A DNA stretch of 5,457 nt, from NCBI GenBank assembly GCA_021797415.1, contig JAJZZT010000536.1, forward strand, positions 1 to 5,457, in the 5' to 3' direction. Made by a program: the position numbers and the translations under genes. A model generated the notes under the pieces. It worked only from the letters and a program-made list of their open reading frames with translations. It was not told the origin of the DNA and did not search any database. The stretch comes from Bacillota bacterium. Its GTDB lineage: Bacteria; Bacillota; Bacilli; Alicyclobacillales; SLC66. Position 1 is the stretch's first letter; each line of letters begins with the position of its first letter. This document shows, in pieces, positions 4,357 through 5,457 of the stretch.

Positions 4357-5448
4357 TCACCAAGCCTGCACCACATGCTCGATGGTCCATCCACCGAGCA
4401 AATCCCGCCCCACAAGGACAGCATCGAAACGAAACGTCCCCGCCCACTGCAAACGGTGTTCCTGAATAAACCACTCCGCCAGTTTTTTCAGACGGCGGCG
4501 CTTGTTCCCGTCCACCGACTCTCCGGCCGTCCTCAGCGCTTCCTGGATATGCGGCGCCACGCGCGATCTCACTTCGATAAAAGCGAGCACGTCGCCTTTG
4601 ACGACCACAAGGTCGATTTCGCCGAATACACAGCGCCAATTGCGCGCCAGCAAGGAATAACCGAGCCCCTCCAGGTGGTGCAGTGCTTCCTCCTCCGCCC
4701 ATGCGCCGCGTTCCCTTCGCACATCGACCGCTTCCGGGTGCGATGCCGCCTCTTCCGGACGCAATGTTGCCGTGCTGGAAGCGGCATTCACCCGGATCCG
4801 CACCGGGGCAAAGCTCCGCCGGTGCTCCGGGCACGGTCCGTGCGACACCAGCGCTTTCAGGTGTTGGGCTGTCCCGTACCCCATGTTGCGGTCAAAACCA
4901 TACTCCGGATACAATCGGCCGATCTCCCGCATCATCGCATCCCGCGTCACCTTGGCGAGAATGGATGCCGCCGCAATGCACTGACTCACGGTGTCCCCTT
5001 TCACCAGCCGGCGCTGCGGCGGCTGCTCCAGTCCAGGGATGACAACACCGTCCACAAGCATGAGGGCAGGCGGCACGGCAAGCGAACGGACGGCCTTTCG
5101 CATCGCTTCGTATGTAGCCTGGAGGATATTGTACTTGTCAATATATTTCCGGTCAACCACGCCGACAGACCACGCTACCGCCTGGCGGCAGATTTTTGCG
5201 TAGGCCGCCTCACGCTGGCGCGCCGTCATCTGTTTGGAGTCATAGATGAAGATATCCCCCATATCCTCGGGGAGAATCACCGCGGCCGCGACCACAGGTC
5301 CCGCCAGTGGACCGCGCCCCGCCTCGTCCACGCCGCACACCATCGCGCCGTATTCTTTCCGGACGGCCTGATCGTACTCGTGGGCAGCAAGGGCGAGCAC
5401 CGCTTTCTTTTCGCTCACAACAGTCCGCCGCACCTCTTGTTCAGTCAC
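4357..5448 (-). CDS. rnhB: Fused ribonuclease HII (rnhB) and YraN/UPF0102 nuclease-fold domain
   Basis: A single 363-codon frame covers two normally separate proteins. Residues about 36-217 are RNase HII, which cuts the RNA strand of RNA-DNA hybrids and starts removal of misincorporated ribonucleotides. Visible are GVDEAGRGPLAGPVVAAAV (D41, E42, and the GRG motif 44-46), DSK (70-72), LVDG (D133), ASILAKVTRD (D170) and the GYGT loop (190-193; Y191 is the expected ribonucleotide-sensing Tyr), so the D-E-D-D active site is complete. An Ala/Ser/Pro-rich linker (about 218-242) follows. Residues about 243-363 are YraN/UPF0102, a restriction-endonuclease-like fold: RGAWAEEEALHHLEGLGYSLLARNWRC, GEIDL (E277, D279), FIEVRSR (E292) and FRFDAVLV. 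Its role in bacteria is not settled. The start given is GTG at 5448. No in-frame stop lies between it and the window edge, so the true start may be outside; GTG at 5433 and 5418 are alternatives. Confidence 0.93.
   Translation of the reverse strand: MTEQEVRRTVVSEKKAVLALAAHEYDQAVRKEYGAMVCGVDEAGRGPLAGPVVAAAVILPEDMGDIFIYDSKQMTARQREAAYAKICRQAVAWSVGVVDRKYIDKYNILQATYEAMRKAVRSLAVPPALMLVDGVVIPGLEQPPQRRLVKGDTVSQCIAAASILAKVTRDAMMREIGRLYPEYGFDRNMGYGTAQHLKALVSHGPCPEHRRSFAPVRIRVNAASSTATLRPEEAASHPEAVDVRRERGAWAEEEALHHLEGLGYSLLARNWRCVFGEIDLVVVKGDVLAFIEVRSRVAPHIQEALRTAGESVDGNKRRRLKKLAEWFIQEHRLQWAGTFRFDAVLVGRDLLGGWTIEHVVQAW
4720..4722 (-). promoter_or_regulatory. Possible internal GTG start for a separate YraN product
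   Basis: Codon 243 of the fused gene is GTG (4722-4720). Starting there gives VRRERGAWAEEEALHHL, which is where free-standing YraN proteins usually begin. A weak purine-rich GGAAG lies 8 nt upstream. Internal initiation could therefore make a free 121-residue YraN beside the fusion, but the ribosome site is poor. Confidence 0.25.
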
Positions 5449-5457
5449 CTCTTTATT

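Noticed and set aside
4690..4800. Fusion explained by a sequencing error joining two genes
   Set aside because: The frame stays coherent across the linker with normal codon use and no odd homopolymer. It cannot be fully excluded without reads.

Overview
The window looks like ordinary chromosomal sequence from a GC-rich, Gram-positive, low-temperature-or-thermophile-unspecified member of the Bacillota (Bacilli side, Alicyclobacillaceae-like). The reasons are strong GGAGG-type ribosome sites, a YneF/UPF0154 membrane protein (a family typical of Bacilli), a ComM/YifB of the four-cysteine type, and the rnhB / yraN / comM / sucC gene content known from Bacillota chromosomes. The genus is inference. 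No tRNA, rRNA, CRISPR array, insertion sequence or prophage gene was seen. Four of the six genes appear to start with GTG or TTG.

Layout: (1) 1-415, minus: N-terminal third of sucC, running off the left edge. (2) 416-712: divergent intergenic region with a sucC promoter and structured leader on the minus strand, a perfect 7+3+7 palindrome, and a strong extended -10 promoter on the plus strand. (3) 713-1144, plus: an unrecognised 143-residue cysteine-containing protein. (4) 1251-2810, plus: comM/yifB, a complete Mg-chelatase-like AAA+ ATPase, with a likely promoter of its own. (5) 2913-3845, plus: a patatin-like phospholipase/esterase. (6) 3846-4013: convergent intergenic region holding a long interrupted inverted repeat. 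(7) 4014-4301, minus: yneF-like gene. (8) 4357-5448, minus: one open frame joining RNase HII (rnhB) to a YraN/UPF0102 nuclease-fold domain.

Functional reading: the minus-strand pair rnhB-yraN plus yneF, and the plus-strand comM, belong to the DNA-processing neighbourhood common in bacteria (ribonucleotide excision, a YraN nuclease-like protein, and the ComM helicase that aids integration of transforming DNA). sucC is the TCA-cycle succinyl-CoA ligase beta subunit and is transcribed away from them. I see no clearly new multi-gene system. The items most worth a second look are the RNase HII-YraN fusion with a possible internal start, the uncharacterised cysteine protein, the structured sucC leader with a possible 24-codon small ORF, the palindrome at 572-588, and the long inverted repeat between the convergent genes.
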